From positions 59,982,421 to 60,046,420 of the forward strand of contig CM060978.1 in assembly GCA_030765065.1 (NCBI GenBank): 64,000 nt of DNA, in the 5' to 3' direction. Of this stretch, positions 22,353 to 34,202 are shown in pieces. The notes under the pieces were generated by a model. It worked only from the letters and a program-made list of their open reading frames with translations, did no database searches and was not told the origin of the DNA. The DNA is from Deroplatys truncata (lineage: Eukaryota; Arthropoda; Insecta; Mantodea; Mantidae). The position numbers were made by a program, and so were the translations under genes. Positions within the stretch are counted from its first letter, which is position 1. Every line of letters begins with the position of its first letter.

Positions 22353-22826
22353 TAATAACGGTAATGTAGCATAAAATATAAGGTTTAAGATGTAATGTAA
22401 CATTTTAAGGGAGATAAAGTAGCCTGCCAATCCAGTATCTAAAACTATACCGGTAAAACAGAGGTGGTAGGGATGGTGCTATATTTTGTTATACTAACAA
22501 AAAAGCTCCGTTCCATTATGGGCCATATTTTATGCGTGCTAGTATACATATAATTTGGAAAGAAGTTGTGTCACAGCCGCAAGACTTTTCTTACCCACTA
22601 TTGGTTTACTTTTATATGACTTCTACAGATTATTCTTATGAAAGCTGCACATTTCGATATTGATAAAAGAAACCGAATCGACAATCAGATGGTTAATCGT
22701 GCCGCTATTTACTGGATTTGAACCTCCATGTCATATCCATGTTACTTTCAGAATACCTTCTTCCTTTTTGGCTTACGCTCCCGTTTAGAGGACTAACGCT
22801 TCCCAGGACCTGGGGTGAATGATTAC
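22353..22826. other. no gene supported
   Basis: AT-rich. ATTTGAACCTCC near 22,718 resembles an inverted B box but lacks an A box. Nothing else noted. Confidence 0.35.
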
Positions 22827-23072
22827 GCCTGACAGACTTTTGGATCGGATAGAAGAATCAGAATGGGTTGGTCACCAGAAAGCCTGGTATAACTTCGAGG
22901 AAGGAGATGATATGAAATAACATTGATGGAGCAATTGGTGGAATGAACCGCGGAGAAAACCCGCCCAGGCGCCGCTTCGTCCACCAAAAATCCCACATAC
23001 GGTTCCCTGGGATGGAACCTGGACCGCCTTGGTGGAAGGCGAGCGGTCACCTCGGCTATTACGCCACCTTTC
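22827..23072 (-). mobile_element. SINE-2, diverged copy
   Basis: Reverse complement carries CGCTCGCCTTCCACCAAGGC, GTGGGATTTTTGGTGGACGA, GGCGGGTTTTCTCCGCGG and GGTTCATTCCACCAATTGC, matching the 17582-17885 copy. The head and B box are degraded (GGTTCCATCCC). No clear target duplication. Confidence 0.85.
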
Positions 23073-24329
23073 AGGATAACCATTTGTAAATTAAAAAACA
23101 CACGTTTTAGCCCGATTCATTTGAAACATGAATACCACATTCAGGATTTATTGTATTACATACAGACAAAGTGTAATAAATATTTTTCAGTTAGTTCGCA
23201 ATATATTCATTTTTTATTATCTTTACGGTTTTGAAAACTTTCTCCACACATGCAATTATTTTTTTAAAAAGTTAATATTTTACAATTAAACTCTCTAATC
23301 TTACATTAATAAATTATACAGATGATTCTTAATTATTCCAATACTTTGTGAGAAGTTAAATGTTGAGTATAAGGCTTCAATTTTTGCTTAAAAATTTGAA
23401 CAATATTAAATATTATTATTTAATAACGCTACAATTACGCATATTAATAAAAATTCATATCATCGATTCTTTTACCCTATCATTAGCAATGAGGTATATA
23501 AAATTTAATTGAAATATACCGAAAAGTACATCGTGAGGAACGATTTGAAAATGGGAATGTGACAACAAATGAAAATCAGAGAAAAGGGAATTTAAAAATT
23601 ACAACGCTAAAATAACACTTTCTGGATCCATGGCCGAGAAGTTGCATCAGATTGCGTTAAGTTTCAAAATGTGTTGCAACGAGGGAAGTGCTAGCAATGA
23701 ATTCGACAAGATTGCTGATCTGTCCTTCTGAAACGTATTATTGGCCACATAAGTGGATCGACTCTCAAATCTCGATCAGCTCAACGAGGAGGTTACGTCT
23801 GTTTTGGGTTCGTACCCCAAACTAATTAGTAAATCTTTAAACTTAGTGCAGCATATCCTGACAGATTTATTTATGTGAGTTATGACCATGTATGCTAAAT
23901 GCTTGCCCTTCAGAGGGGCCACAACTTCCCCCTTAATTTACCACAAATAATATAGCAAATAGTTTTTTTTAGAATCACTGGTACTTATTTCACATTTCTC
24001 CTCCGAGCATCCTCATGGCGCCCCTCATCCCGGTACCGACCGCCTCTACCTCCGACGCTACTTGCCCCCTGTTTTCACAAACGCCAGGGCTAGTGCCCTA
24101 AGGGTAGCTACAATACACAATGTCTTCATCTTTTATGCTTCTCTGCAGCTAATTTAGCATATGAAGATTCCGGAGTTCTCTTGAATTCTTGGTCCACTTT
24201 ATTGTAAGTAAAACTTATCGTTTCACTACATTTTTTTACTATAATCTAGTCTTAAAAGCAGACATTAAATGGCTATCTTACATAAAAGTTGCGAGGAATT
24301 TAAGCAGAAGTTCTGTAGTGTTTAGTAAC
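23073..24329. other. no feature recognised
   Basis: Long AT-rich stretch, then moderately GC-rich sequence at 23,990-24,110 without an ORF of note. GGGTTCGTACCCC at ~23,808 resembles a B box but has no A box at tRNA distance. Confidence 0.4.
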
Positions 24330-25650
24330 ACTAAAATCAATATTTACGAATTTTGACACCTTTGGCCTTTTTTCACAGATGGGTATCCTTAAAAAGACCA
24401 CAAAGGTTTGAAAAATTCAAACCAATAATTACGGATATCTTGGAAATGTAAGGATAATTAAGGTTATTTTAAATTAACTGATAAATTTAAACAAAACTTA
24501 CTTTCTTTTTGTGCAGTGCGTTTTTTTGTATCACTCAAGGTTTACCAGTTAAATATAATTTGAAGCCTTATTTGCCCCACGTTTTGAGAGCCAACTTGAA
24601 GACGTAGGTTGTATTGGAGGAGTTGTATTATATTTCAACTGTTGGGAGCCGAACTTGAAGTTCGTTGCAACCGCACGTATGGTACCCGGTAGCCTTCGTC
24701 CCCCCCCCAAAAAAAACATTAAAAATATTAACCTTGTAATTTGACTGCTTCTTTAAATATTATATATTTATGTTTGCCTCGGCTGCATCAGTATTTATAT
24801 TTTTTTTAGACACATGAATGCCTTAGCAGGGAGGTGGTGCGACTAAAGAATGTAAGCTTACACCGATTTTAATTTTTGATTCACTCCTTTTTATTAATTC
24901 TTGACACGATTTAAATAACACTTCACTGATATAGAGACTGTAAGATTCTTTTATTAAATTCTTGCACTTTTTAAACACGTAAACTATTTCTTCCACACAA
25001 AATACGTATTAAATTTCTCGAGGACACATCTCGCGTTCTGTTAGGAACACTGTCTGCAAGCAACTCGTCCAGCTATGAGCGCTGTCTACAAGCAACTGAC
25101 TTGATTTCTACCGCCTAAACTTGTAAATTTCTGTATTTCAAGTCTCTGATTGGCTATTTCTAATCCAATAGAATACCTTCATTTAACTAAAGCTTTTTCT
25201 GGTTGTTGATTGGCTATTTATAAACTGTCACAAAAATTACATCATTGCTTCCAAGAATCACAAGTAGTATTGTTAAACTTTCAAATTCAGTATTTTCTCA
25301 AGGTTACCTCATTGTTACCTCATTGTTAGCAACCTTTAACCTATTATTCTCAGAGCTCCTATATTTTTAAATTGCAATACAATAATATAAACACATACAA
25401 TGACTGTAATATACACTTTTTGTATATTGTTACATACACATATTCCTTTAAGGAGGGCTGTTATTGAATTTATGTATTATATAATTTTGACTGAAATCAT
25501 TTAAGTGTTAAAAATACTGCCTCAAATTATATAAAATTTCTTCCCAATGGAGAGGATTTCACAGCTCTCCCTACAAAAATCCGAGATATGCATTTTATTT
25601 TGCAAGTAAATATTGTAGCAGAGTGCATATTTAATGGGGTGAAGCACCTC
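24330..25650 (+). repeat. Hx copy (partial) hosting LTR-A copy 4
   Basis: Left part (to 24560) contains ATTACGGATATCTTGGAAATG and GGTTTACCAGTTAAATAT; right part (from 25525) continues AATTTCTTCCCAATGGAGAG and ATTTCACAGCTC, the next landmarks of Hx. The two parts join at AATT, the duplicated target. Confidence 0.8.
24561..25524 (-). repeat. LTR-A copy 4, complete, in Hx
   Basis: Minus-strand element from TGAGGCAGTATTTTTAACAC to AATAAGGCTTCA, 964 bp. AATT at 24557-24560 and 25525-25528 is the target duplication; removing the element and one AATT restores continuous Hx sequence. Two CCAAT boxes (inverted ATTGGCTAT on the plus strand at ~25150 and ~25209) are conserved. Confidence 0.93.
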
Positions 25651-26529
25651 GTTGCTGTAACGAAGTAGGAATCTTTGTTACCTCATTGTCAATGAGGAAT
25701 ACCTACACAGGATGTCGGTTGATGATACCAGTAAATTCTATACCTACTTTATAACTGAATGGTAAGAGGCGAAGTACCCCGGTGAAGACAGTTGCTAGTA
25801 ACTGTCCAGAAGCTCAGTGGAACAAAGTCCACCGGTAAAGTCCAGTTCACAATACCCCACTCGTTTTTCATCCACTTTCACACTTTCTCTACCATTTTCG
25901 GGCTAGCGTGCATGAAACCTATCTCAAGGGGCATAGCAATCTTGTGACAGGATGAGAAATGTGCAGAATTGGAAACACTATGAAGAAACACAACAGTCTT
26001 CACGATAATTTCCAAGAAATTCGAATATTTGCATGAATTCAAAATGAAACTTTCCACGAAATAACTTTACATAATATTAAAACACACTTTTGTGCACTTT
26101 CTAAACATATTTGTTACATAATGAAAACTTTTCTCAAGAAAAACTTATACAGGCATCTGCTATTGGTGAAATCCAAGCTATGAAGTTGGTTTGGCTTTAC
26201 TTTTCCTTGAGTAATTTTCTTTTGTAAGCCAGGCTCAGCTGTTGGCTTGACTCATTGACAGTTTACTGTCAAGTTAGCTTGGTATAAACAAATTAATATA
26301 CATTTTGTGAAGTAGCTAATAAACAAAATAAATACTAGATAAACATTGAAAAAATTATCCTTAATAAATATGAACTACTAACTTGAGGTTATAAATTCAA
26401 GAAATATGCTAGATTAGAAACAAATGCGGTGTCTATATCTTCCAGCATTTTGTCATGTAAATCCAGCATTATAAAATCGGTGTTATTATATTAAATATAT
26501 GGTATTTTAAAATCGTTAAACACATTCCA
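25651..26529. other. no feature recognised
   Basis: Starts with GGGGTGAAGCACCTCG and continues AT-rich. No ORF above background and no partner found. Confidence 0.4.
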
Positions 26530-26830
26530 AAAAAAAAAAAAAATTAAAATAATATTCCATGTAAAGGATAGTTTGATGTCAGGGTATTTCCTTGAAAGTA
26601 TGTATTTTCAGTCATATTAAATACTAATTTACGTATACATCGGACGTTTTGTTGAGTTAACACTATTCACGGGCACATACGAACACTTTGCTAAAAATCT
26701 TTTAATTTTTTTTTTAATTTATGAAGCCTCAAAACGTGTATTTCCGATGAAATCTCCACCTGGTATTTTAGGTGGAATATTACTTCTTCTACTAGCAGGA
26801 ACGCGGTAAAGAAACAATTGGATAGTACCT
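26530..26830 (+). repeat. Hx 3'-end fragment
   Basis: From TATTCCATGTAAAGGATAGT through GAACACTTTGCTAAAAATC to the degenerate end TAAAGAAACAATTGG. Confidence 0.7.
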
Positions 26831-26913
26831 AAGAGATGGGTGTGGCCCAGTTCAGTTTCAACCACAGTAGACAGTGGCCGACTGGTTGCTTAGATCGAAT
26901 TCTATAAAAAGAA

Positions 26914-27827
26914 AATCTGATGTGTTACACTCACATGACTTTCTCTACTCTTGTACAAACTATGTTTACAAACTCTTATTCTTAATCTATTTCATATTAA
27001 TCTAGATAAACATTTACAGAAACGATCTTTTGACATGCAAAGAGAATTACATTTTACACATAGCGACCAGTTCTAAAAATATTTGACTATCGCCTTGTTT
27101 TGTATTTGCAAGGGCAATATAGAAATACAGTGGCCTTTAAGCATAGACATATCTCTTAATAGCTGGTTGCTATGTGCGGTACCATTCTCTTTGCCACGGA
27201 TTAATACTCTTTGCATATCGAAGACAAAAAAATGAATAACGAATTCCCATTTGAGAAAATAAGCGTTGAAAACTATTTCAAAAATGGTGCATTAAAAACA
27301 AATTTAAGGCACATATATTGTGTATTTTAACGCGATCTACATTTTTTGTGTAGTAAAAGTTTGTCTATCTCTTATGGTTTACCAGTTAAAGAAAAGTCGT
27401 TCACAATGAGGAATAATTTTGGAGACATTTCCAGAAAATTCAAGATATAAATTTTATTTGTCATGAAAGTATCATAAATATATGATATATTAATCAAAAT
27501 CGCTATAGCCATTTTTGAGAAAATTAAAATATTCGAAAAATGTTTCATGTAAAGGGTAATCTGGGGTGGGGGTATTTTCTTGTAAACCTTCGTGTCGTAT
27601 CTCTGGAAGATACTGAACCTAAATACCAAGTTTGGTGTTTATCCGACCGTTCGTTTCTGAGTTATGCTGTTCACACACAGGCACACCCACACACACGGAC
27701 ATTTTTCCAAAAATGCTTTTTTTTGGATTCAGGGGTCTCAAAACATATTTCCGGTGAAATCTCGGTATCGAATTCTTGGGTTGAACACAATACTTCCCCT
27801 ACTTACTCCACGTAGTAGAGAAAGTAA
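26914..27827 (+). repeat. Hx copy with internal inverted duplication
   Basis: Full-length, from TCTGATGTGTTACACTCACA to CTCCACGTAGTAGAGAAAGT. Unlike most copies it has inverted arms at 27034-27093 and 27139-27195 (CATGCAAAGAGAAT / ATTCTCTTTGCCA outer ends). The plus-strand ORF 27540-27815 is the recurrent Hx open frame, not a supported gene. Confidence 0.88.
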
Positions 27828-29078
27828 TAATGCCCTCCAGAATACTTCATTTAAACGAATGAAGAAATCGTAAATGTACACACGCCGTTTAACTTTGCCT
27901 TATATTTTGGTATTTAGTGGAATTTTTAGGAAACAATCCTAAAATCCATACACTTTTAGCAGACTCCCAAATAAACTACCCTTAAATTTCTGTCGATTTC
28001 AAACAAATCAGCTTCATGGTTATTCCACTAGTATATGTCCTCTTTTCAAACATAACATAAACTATATGTATGCAGCTGTATTCTGTGTCTACCTACATGA
28101 GTAGGTTTATAGGTTCACTTTGGGTATCAGCTTCCTCGAGATTTTAATTATTTTAATGATAGCTTTTATATTGTTTTACACTTGAATATGTCTTAAGGAG
28201 TATCTAGGCAAATTTGGTATTTCCAAGATATGTCGAGGGATTTGAGATGTTAGGAAAAGCATTGTTTTGTACTTCATTTAAGTTGCAGATAACTAAAATA
28301 CCTTTAATCCATATAAGGCTTGATAAAGTATATTGGAATGTTAATATCGGTGTGTAATTCAACCCAATCTTCCGCGTGACAAGCAAGAGGATAAACCATT
28401 ACAGCGCACAGCAATTTATGGGATAGGAATCTCTAAACAAGCTTAACAGCGTTTCGAATATTCCCTGGACTACACTATGCTTGTATTCCACTTCTAATGA
28501 GAGAGAGAGAGAGAGAGAGACAGATAGACAGACAGACGAATAGCGAGGGAAAGAGTGTAAGGAGGAGGGGAAGGAGAGATGTGGAGGGAGAGATAGAGAG
28601 AAGTATGAAAACTTCGATTCCGAAATGTTCAGCTGCAGACTATTCGAAGGTTCTTCATCTTTAATAGCATTCAATACTGAATTTTCAAAACATGTTCGAA
28701 TTCATTTTAAATGCTCATGGAAAAAATCCTCAGACATTGTAAACCGCAACCAAAATGAAATGCCTGTTTCCGACATCCTGAAGTGAACCTTTCAACTGTT
28801 GAGAAAACAAAGAAAAATATTTTATCTTTGAAACGAATGAAGAGTTCATGCAAAAATAGTTCAATGAGATAGGTGTGATTTAAATCAGCTTCATTCAACG
28901 TAATCTTTATTTGATTTCTATTAAATTTAAAATCTGAGATACCGATTGTACAAATGCTTATTTTGACTAAAAATAAAATAAACGATTCAATTACGGTTTA
29001 CCTTTCTGATGACTTAAAAGTTTGGACGTGCTTGGATACACGTAAAATTTTATTTTCTTCTAATCATGATTCCTTGTT
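27828..29078. other. no gene supported; (GA)n tract at 28499-28520
   Basis: Mostly unique AT-rich sequence, with a GA microsatellite followed by a purine-rich stretch (to ~28,605). Short ORFs (28399-28674 minus; 28707-28898 minus) show no domain; the serine/leucine-rich one derives from the microsatellite. Confidence 0.45.
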
Positions 29079-29899
29079 ACTTTCTCTACTATATATAGTA
29101 AGTAAGGAAAGTATTTCATTCCACCTAAAAATTCCATGTTGAAATTTCAGCAGAAATACAAATTTTGAGGCTCCCTGATTTAAAAAAAATAATTTTTAGA
29201 AAAAGAGTCGTACGTGTGTCTTTGTGACTGTTAACATCGCAACTCAAAAACAAAAATTCGGATAAGTACTAAACCTGGTATTTCGGTTCAGTATCTTTGA
29301 AGGATGTGACACGAACAGTTTCAAAAAAATTCCCACACGGCAGACTACGCTTACATGAAATATTATTCGATTTTTTTTCTAAAAATTGCTCTAACGAATT
29401 TGATTAAAATATCTATTATTTAAGATAGTTTCATGGCAAATTAAATCACGAATTTTCTGAGAATGTCCCTAACATTCTGAGCGACTTTTATATAACTGTA
29501 AACAGTAAGAAATGGATAAAATTTTACTACACAAAAAATTTAGATCTGGTTAAAGAACGCAATTTACGTCATATACATCTTCTTTTTGTCGAGTGAACCA
29601 TTTCTGAGTCATTCCTTGTTATTTGTTTGAATTTTTCATAGTTATACTTTTTCTCAAATGGGAATTCGTTATTCGTTTTTTAATGTCCTAGGCATGCAAA
29701 GAGAATGGATTGCGCCACATAGTAACCAGCTCTTAAAATATTTGACTATCGTTTAAACCCTACCATATTCCCCTTGCACCTACAAGAGCATTAGAAATTT
29801 CTGCAAAGGTTTTTAATATAAGGTAGATGGAGAAAAAGCATTTGTAAAAATAGTTTGTACAAGAGTAGAGAAAGTCATGTAAGTGCGGCACATCAGATT
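29079..29899 (-). repeat. Hx copy, first of a head-to-tail dimer
   Basis: Starts ACTTTCTCTACTATATATAG and ends AGAGTAGAGAAAGTCATGTA followed by CGGCACATCAGATT. It is separated from the next copy only by a T-run. Confidence 0.88.
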
Positions 29900-29906
29900 C
29901 TTTTTT

Positions 29907-30742
29907 ACTTTCTCTACTACGTATAGTAAGTAGGGGAAGTATTGTAATCCACCTAAAAATTCGAGGTTTCACTGAAAATACATCTTTTGAGACCCCCTGA
30001 ATCCAAAAAAAAAAAATAATTTTTGGAAACATGTCCTTGTGTGTGTCTGTGAACAGTATAATTCAGAAACGAACAGTCGGATAAACATCAAATTTAGTAC
30101 TTGTCTTCAGTATCTTCCAGAGATGCGACACGAAAGTTTTCAAGAAAATCCCCCCAACCCAGATTACCCTTTACATGCAACATTTTTCAAAATTTTAATT
30201 TTCTGTAAAATGGCTCTAACGATTTTGATTAAAATATTATATATTTAGGATATTTTCATGACAAATGAAATGTATATCTCGAATTTTCTGGGAATTTCTC
30301 CAAAATTATTGTTCATTGTGAACGACTTTTGCATAACTGGTAAACCATAAGACAGACAAAATTTTACTACACAAAAAATGTAGATCGGTTTAAAATACAC
30401 AATTTATGTCATATGCATTTTTTTTTTGTTGAGTGAACCATTTTCGAGATATTGCTTGTTATTCTCTTAAATTTTCCAATACTTATACTTTTTCTCAAAT
30501 TCGTTATTCATATTTTTTGTCCAGATAATACAAATAGAATGGAATACTCCACATAGCAACCAGCTCTTAAAATATTTGACTATCGCTTAAAGCCTACCAA
30601 TTCCAGTTGCATCTACAAGAAAATTAGCAATAAGATTAATATCTCAATATCTGGATTAAAATGAAGCATATGGGAAATAAGCGTTTGTAAAAATAGTTTG
30701 TACAAGAGTAGAGAAAGTCATGTGAGTGTAACACATCAGATT
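29907..30742 (-). repeat. Hx copy, second of the dimer
   Basis: Starts ACTTTCTCTACTACGTATAG in the T-run ending the previous copy and ends AGTAGAGAAAGTCATGTGAG with GTAACACATCAGA. Hairpin arms ACTTTCTCTACT and AGTAGGGGAAGT are at 29907-29918 and 29929-29940. Confidence 0.9.
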
Positions 30743-30839
30743 TTTTCTTTTGTTACGTTTCAATATGTTTCCCCTACTGAAATTTTTGGTGCATTTCGTT
30801 CTAATTTTCAACTCCTCGAAGGCTCATACTATCTAAAGA

Positions 30840-31340
30840 GCCTTTTCTTTCTATTGTGATGCAGCGGCTAAGCCACAAGCTTATGGAGGTCGGCGCCAGA
30901 ATCTTGTGGAAGTTTCTTTATCCCCCCAAGCTTCCAGAACGTGTCTGCAGATAGTTCTAGAACGTTCTGTGGAAAATTCCATTGCATTCTCGTGAGAGGT
31001 GTCAGTCAGTGCGTAAGTAAGCGAATTGATGAGCGCGTTTGTGCTGCGACATCAAGTGCGGTTCTCCGAGCGAGTTAATGACGATTGCTGTAACGTACAG
31101 CGAGTGCTATTGCGAAGCGATAGATTGTTGAAGTCTTGTGTTCGACTCTCCACCGAGTGAAGCGTCCAGCGAAGTGAAAGAAAATTAAAGTAATTCATAT
31201 TAGTGAAGTGACATCGTGAACTATGTGAAGCCCAGTGAAAGTTGAACCACATCCAAACAGTGATAGTGTGAACTGAGAAAAGTGACAGTTTAAAAGCTGG
31301 AAAAAGTCACAATATAAAGTATAGTTTTTAATTGAGGGTA
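30840..31340 (+). repeat. heat-shock-element-bearing promoter-like repeat, copy a
   Basis: Matches the sequence around 47.5-48.7 kb (GGAGGTCGG, CCAGAACGTGT / CAGAACGTGTGG, CTGTGGAAAATTCC, then GTAAGCGA). It contains a perfect three-box heat shock element TTCTAGAACGTTC at 30955-30967, a second GAA/TTC pair (GGAAAATTCC, 30971-30980) and an arthropod-type initiator TCAGTCAGT at 31002. Downstream is GTGAA-rich leader-like sequence with no long ORF. The layout resembles a promoter plus 5' leader of an LTR element or a duplicated hsp-type promoter; which one is not decided. Confidence 0.6.
30955..30967 (+). promoter_or_regulatory. heat shock element (TTCnnGAAnnTTC)
   Basis: Perfect nTTCnnGAAnnTTCn arrangement, about 45 bp upstream of the initiator-like TCAGTCAGT. 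HSF binding is inferred from the motif only. Confidence 0.55.
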
Positions 31341-31974
31341 CGTGATTGATTTTTAAAAAGCTAAAATTAAATGTTTTTTATATTCAGTAATAAAGCGAAG
31401 TTTTAATATTCACAAAACTGCTAAAGGTGTAACGTCTGGTTGCAACGGAAAATCTCACAAAAACAATTTATGCTTATACACACGTAATAAATTTTGCAAC
31501 GTGAATCCAAAATATATTTTTAAAATGCGTATCACAACCACACGAAATACTCATCTCATCTACAAAATGTTGTAAAACAGTACCTTATTCAATTTGCAGA
31601 ATTACATTTATTAATAAACAAGCAAACTCCTCGTTTACAAAGCGTAGAGAAGAGGGAAAATTAATCATGGTTTTGTTTCGCTGCTAGCCCGCTCTTTGCC
31701 TGTAGGTAAACTCAATAAAAATGACAGAAACTGTTATAATGACAATCCCATCTAAACAGTGCGTTCGTTATAAAACTGGCCACTTGGTTTGCTATTGGCT
31801 TCTATATAAGAAGCAAAAAATGTTGTTCTCTTAAAAATTAGTAATTAAATTAATTGTTTTATAATGCATAATTAGTTAAAATAAAGTTATACAATACAAG
31901 ATGAATTTTTAAAGCACGTACCCATAATTTTTAAACCAAAATAGAGCATTAATTTCCAAATACTTTATCATCCA
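31341..31974. other. no feature recognised
   Basis: AT-rich; no ORF or repeat partner. Confidence 0.4.
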
Positions 31975-31991
31975 CTACCTTACATCTTACA

Positions 31992-33195
31992 CTATTTCCA
32001 AATATAGTCACCGCCATTATTGAGGCACTTGTAACGGGAAACCAGTTTTTGTACGCCTTCATCAAAGAATTGTGCCGCCTGTTGAGAGAGGATGGTTTTT
32101 GTATTGTTATATGGCCCATGTTTTGGGAGCCAATTTTAAAATGTTATATTGTTGTAGGAGTTGTTTGCAACACGCTTTGGTCGTCAATTTGTAGTAGGTT
32201 GTATTGAAGGAGTTGTATTATATTTCAACTGTTGGGGAGCCGAACTTGAAATTCGTTGCCACCACACGTATAGTACCCGGTTTCCAGTAGCTTTCGCCCC
32301 AAATGTACTTTCAGGTGGCCTTTGTTCCAAAAAATGTTTAAAAGAATATTAAGTTTATAATTTGACTGTTTCTTAAATATTATATATTTATGTTTACCTC
32401 GGCTGCGTCAGTATTTATTTTAGAGATATGGATGTCTTGGCAAGGTTGTGGTACGACTAAGAATGTAGGCTTACACAGATTATAATTTTACTTCACTCCT
32501 TTTATTAATACTTGATACGATTTAAATAACACCTCACTGATATAGAGAGCTGTGAGATTCTTTTGTTAATTACTTGCACTTTTTAACACTAAACTATTTT
32601 CGTCTCACACGAATACGTATTAAATTTTTTGAGGACACTCTTTGCGTCTGGTTAGTAACGCTGTCTGCAACCAACTGAATTGATTTCAATCGCCTAAACT
32701 TGTAAATTACTGTTTTTCAAGTCTCTGATTGGCTGTTCCTAATCCAATAGAATACTTTCTTTTAACTAAAGCTTTTTCTGGTTGTCGATTGGCTATTTTA
32801 TAAACTGTTACTAAAATTACATTATTGCTTCCAAGAATCACAGCTGCTACATTATTAAATTACGTAATATATTCACCTAATATTATTACACATTGCTACA
32901 ATAATACAAACATATACAATGACTGTTACATACACTTTTTATACATTGTTACATACACATTATTGCTTTAAGGCGGCATCTTATTGAATTATGTATATTA
33001 TACAATTAGACTGATATAATTTTAGTGTTAAAAATACTGCCTCACTGTGATGAACGCCAAGGCTGTACTTCTTGAATCACAACAGCATCGTTGTTGAAGT
33101 GTTTCCCACTAAGAGTTTCTTCAGATGAAGAAAAAGATGAAAATCGCTTGGTGCCAAATCAAGACTTGTGAAACAAGAACTGCAAACTTGACTTT
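31992..33195 (-). pseudogene. mariner transposase C-terminus, split by an LTR
   Basis: Minus strand 33195-33049 reads LDLAPSDFHLFLHLKK (third catalytic Asp in PSD), and 32082-31992 reads QQAAQFFDEGVQKLVSRYKC then LNNGGDYIWK and a stop, the standard mariner C-terminus. The 962-bp gap between is an LTR-A copy with its own 4-bp duplication. The upstream two thirds of the transposase are absent. The frame changes between the two parts, so it was probably dead before or soon after the LTR landed. Confidence 0.9.
32083..33044 (-). repeat. LTR-A copy 5, complete, in a mariner
   Basis: Runs on the minus strand from TGAGGCAGTATTTTTAACAC to CATCCTCTCTCA. The 4-bp duplication reads CTGT on the plus strand (32079-32082 and 33045-33048). 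The tail is the longest seen, with three PBS-like modules, including TTGGCTCCCAAAACATGGGC. Confidence 0.93.
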
Positions 33196-34127
33196 GATAC
33201 CGTAATTGTTGACGGGAAAATATAAATAATTAAACAAAGAAATAATAGTAAGATAAGGAAATAATTGCAATAAATAATTTCCGTATATTAAATCAAATGT
33301 GTAATGTAATAAACTTAAGTTGAAAGATTTGTCCAAGAAAAACGTATTTAGGAAGTCAGGTTAAACGAAAGTCATTTGTAGCAGCCGAGGATAGAACACA
33401 TTAGCGTTAATAGAAGCTGCGTTCTTACATTCTGGGAATGCTGTTAAGAAGTGAATTCAGTACGTTTGTTTGGTCACGTAGGTCAATTCTGAGAAAAGTG
33501 AAAGGCTGAGTTACTTACAGAGGGGGAGACGCACATGTAAGAACTCGTAGAATTGGAGATTGGCCCCGCGTATGAAGGGATGTTGGTGTGGAGTAATAAA
33601 GTAGGCGAAGCTAAAATAAATAAATATTCCTGCAATTTGAATCAGATACACATTCACCCAGTGACGCGTCTGTGTGAGTAAGATTTCGCGGCTATCGCGA
33701 GGGATCATTCAGAGTAACTTTGTAATGACTCACGGCAAGTTACGCTCCTAGTTTCCTTTATTGCGGGAACAGTTATTTCAAACTAAAATTGATACTTGCA
33801 GAAGTCAGCAAGTATAAAAAGCCAATTGTTATAGTTTTGAGTGTTACCATTTATAATCACTTTCATTTTTACCTTCAAACGATCGGCGACTCGCTACAAT
33901 AGCACATTAAATCGCATTGTTGTTATTCCGACAACATTGGTGTTGTCTTTCGCATTATATTCACGCTTACCCTGAAAAAGTACTCATAGCTCTCACACTG
34001 GAGCAGTTGGCGCACGAGGCAACGGAATGATAACAGTAGATTAAGGTAAAGCATACTGCTTCAAAATTGTGTCAGTATCGCGGCATCATATACTTACTGC
34101 TTTAGCTTTCGTCAAAGGTGGCATCAC
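33196..34127. other. no feature recognised
   Basis: AT-rich unique sequence. Short ORFs lack any motif. Confidence 0.4.
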
Positions 34128-34202
34128 TTTGACGAAGGCATACCAAAACTGGTTTCCCATTACAAGTACCTGAATAACGGCGGTGACCATGTGGAGATGT
34201 AG
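34128..34202 (+). pseudogene. mariner transposase C-terminal fragment
   Basis: Twenty-four codons and a stop: FDEGIPKLVSHYKYLNNGGD followed by HVEM, matching the last residues of mariner transposases and the fragment at 32 kb. Nothing upstream continues the homology, so only the end of an element survives. Confidence 0.85.

Noticed and set aside
27540..27815. A recurrent open frame with LEDTEPKYQVWCLSD in several Hx copies (27.5, 50.7, 58.75, 59.7, 63.2 kb) suggesting a conserved protein
   Set aside because: The frame runs through the CA/GT microsatellite, whose length varies; start and end differ between copies, most copies have stops, and the opposite strand is equally open. Repeat identity explains it.
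29079..29918. Hx as a classical Helitron
   Set aside because: A TC start can be argued, but the other end shows AGAAAGTAAAAA and no CTRR, so only the Helentron-like reading remains.
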